Source: Sphingobium sp. KCTC 72723 (GTDB taxonomy: Bacteria > Pseudomonadota > Alphaproteobacteria > Sphingomonadales > Sphingomonadaceae). From it: DNA of 64,000 nucleotides. Positions 62,977 to 64,000 of this stretch are shown here, piece by piece. The DNA is taken from positions 868,001-932,000 of the forward strand of contig NZ_CP060388.1 of assembly GCF_014280435.1 (NCBI RefSeq), written 5' to 3'. The position numbers and the translations under genes are program-made. Each line of letters starts with the position of its first letter. The first letter of the stretch is position 1. The notes under the pieces are model-generated. The model was not told where the DNA came from and did no database searches. It saw only the letters and a list, made by a program, of their open reading frames with translations.

Positions 62977-64000
62977 ATGACATCCAACAGGCACAGGACC
63001 ATCGCCCTGCTGGTTGCCGCTGGCAGCGGTAACCGGGCGGGCGGCGACACTCCCAAACAGTTTCGCGTCATCGGCGGCAAGCCCGTGATCGTCCACGCAG
63101 TCGACGCACTGGCCGCGCATCCGGCGATCGACGCGATCGTCGTGGTGATCGGAGCGGGACAGGAAGCGCAGGTTCGCGCGCTGTTTGGCGACAGGATTCT
63201 GGTCGAGGGGGCGGAAAGTCGGCGCGGCTCGGTGCGTGCGGGGCTGGAGGCGATTGCGGCGGCGGGCGGCGCGGATCGGGTGCTGATCCACGATGCGGCG
63301 CGGCCTTTCCTGCCCGGCGCGGTGGTCGATCGGCTGCTGGATGCGCTGGACGGGGCAGAGGGTGCAATTCCCGTGCTGCCCGTGGTCGATACGCTGGTGC
63401 GCGGTGCAGCAAGCGCGATGGGCGACGGCGTGGCGCGCGACGATCTGTATCGCGTTCAGACGCCGCAGGCTTTCCGTTTCGACACGATCCTGGCCGCGCA
63501 TCAGGCATGGGACGATGCCCGCGAAGCGACCGATGACGCACAGATTTTGAAAGGCCGGGGCCATGACGTCATGTTGGTTGCGGGCGATGAAGGATTGGAA
63601 AAATTGACCTATCCAGCTGATTTCGCCCGTGCCGAAGCCAAATTCGCGGCGGCACGAACCGTCCGCGTCGGCATGGGCTATGATGTCCACCGGCTCGCCC
63701 CGGACGAACAATTATGGCTGGGCGGCATACTGGTGCCGCATGATCGCGGGCTGGCGGGGCATAGCGACGCGGACGTGGCGCTCCATGCCATCGTCGATGC
63801 GCTGCTGGGCGCGCTGGCCGAAGGGGACATTGGTAGCCATTTTCCACCCTCCGACGCGCAATGGCGCGGCGCATCGTCCGACCGCTTCCTGGCCTATGCG
63901 CGGGAACGGGTGGCGGCGCGGGGCGGCTCAATCGACCATGTCGACCTGACCATCATCTGCGAAGCGCCCAAGATCGGCCCGCACCGCGACGCCATGCGCG
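62977..64000 (+). CDS. ispDF: Bifunctional IspD/IspF isoprenoid biosynthesis enzyme (5' part)
   Basis: The frame runs off the window end. The N-terminal IspD domain (CDP-ME synthesis) has LLVAAGSGNRAGGDTPKQF and VLIHDAARPFLP. From about residue 230 an IspF domain (MEcPP synthase) starts with GMGYDVHRLAPDE (zinc Asp and His) and LGGILVPHDRGLAGHSDAD. Such fusions are common in alphaproteobacteria. The two reactions are not consecutive in the MEP pathway. A Met at 62965 is an alternative start. It is divergent from dusB. Confidence 0.94.
   Translation, partial: MTSNRHRTIALLVAAGSGNRAGGDTPKQFRVIGGKPVIVHAVDALAAHPAIDAIVVVIGAGQEAQVRALFGDRILVEGAESRRGSVRAGLEAIAAAGGADRVLIHDAARPFLPGAVVDRLLDALDGAEGAIPVLPVVDTLVRGAASAMGDGVARDDLYRVQTPQAFRFDTILAAHQAWDDAREATDDAQILKGRGHDVMLVAGDEGLEKLTYPADFARAEAKFAAARTVRVGMGYDVHRLAPDEQLWLGGILVPHDRGLAGHSDADVALHAIVDALLGALAEGDIGSHFPPSDAQWRGASSDRFLAYARERVAARGGSIDHVDLTIICEAPKIGPHRDAMR

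Noticed and set aside
1..64000. CRISPR array, prophage, integron or defence island
   Set aside because: No regularly spaced repeats, phage structural genes, integrase with attachment sites or known defence genes were seen; the only such accessory module is the single toxin-antitoxin pair.

Overview
The window is a 64 kb piece of chromosome from a high-GC alphaproteobacterium, most probably a member of the Sphingomonadaceae (Sphingobium/Sphingomonas-like). The main reasons are a hfq gene encoding two Hfq domains in tandem, the gene order dusB-ntrB-ntrC-ntrY-ntrX-hfq-hflX, a DivL-type kinase beside tsaE, an archaeal-type ProRS, an IspDF fusion, and families of short palindromic intergenic repeats typical of this group. 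Almost all of it is ordinary dense core genome. The accessory material is one toxin-antitoxin pair, two insertion sequences, several small repeats and one RTX protease.

Layout. 1-7.1 kb: the end of proS, hslVU behind a heat-shock-like promoter, a small Cys-rich protein, tRNA-Val, a dipeptidyl-peptidase with a slipped 3' end, and asd. 7.1-7.8 kb: a FitAB/VapBC-type toxin-antitoxin pair with a perfect palindrome touching the antitoxin start. 7.9-14.5 kb: an alpha/beta hydrolase, an M2 peptidase, a diguanylate cyclase, AMP nucleosidase, a peroxiredoxin and YqgE/AlgH. 14.5-16.3 kb: ahcY with an operator-like leader, a terminator and a MITE-like element. 16.4-27.7 kb: a tightly overlapping operon of divL, tsaE, amgK, murU, addB and addA, followed by trxA. 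It brings together cell-cycle signalling, tRNA modification, peptidoglycan recycling and double-strand-break repair. 28-32 kb: an inositol-phosphatase-family gene and argJ on the minus strand, a TonB-C protein, and a GT39 membrane glycosyltransferase.

32.3-38 kb: secA, a small exported protein, a large PPC/M10/RTX metalloprotease and tRNA-Ser. 38.2-48.1 kb: a compact envelope, replication and translation cluster (lytic transglycosylase, rlpA, dacC, tmk, holB, metG, tatD, MBL hydrolase, aspartic protease, MFS transporter), mostly with ATGA-type overlaps. 48.1-51.5 kb: two different but related ISNCY-type insertion sequences sit end to end, each bounded by the same 5-bp sequence ATGAA. They separate the MFS gene from mazG. 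51.5-53.5 kb: mazG, a GNAT acetyltransferase and a small secreted repeat protein. 53.5-62.9 kb, minus strand: the dusB-ntrBCYX-hfq-hflX nitrogen and post-transcriptional control cluster. 63-64 kb: the start of ispDF, cut by the window end.

I did not find a CRISPR array, prophage, defence island or wholly novel multi-gene system. The items most worth a second look are the adjacent IS insertions at one target, the hairpins covering both transposase ribosome binding sites, the tandem Hfq, the tyrosine-for-histidine DivL kinase, NtrX without the GAFTGA motif, and the GT-run frameshift in the peptidase gene.
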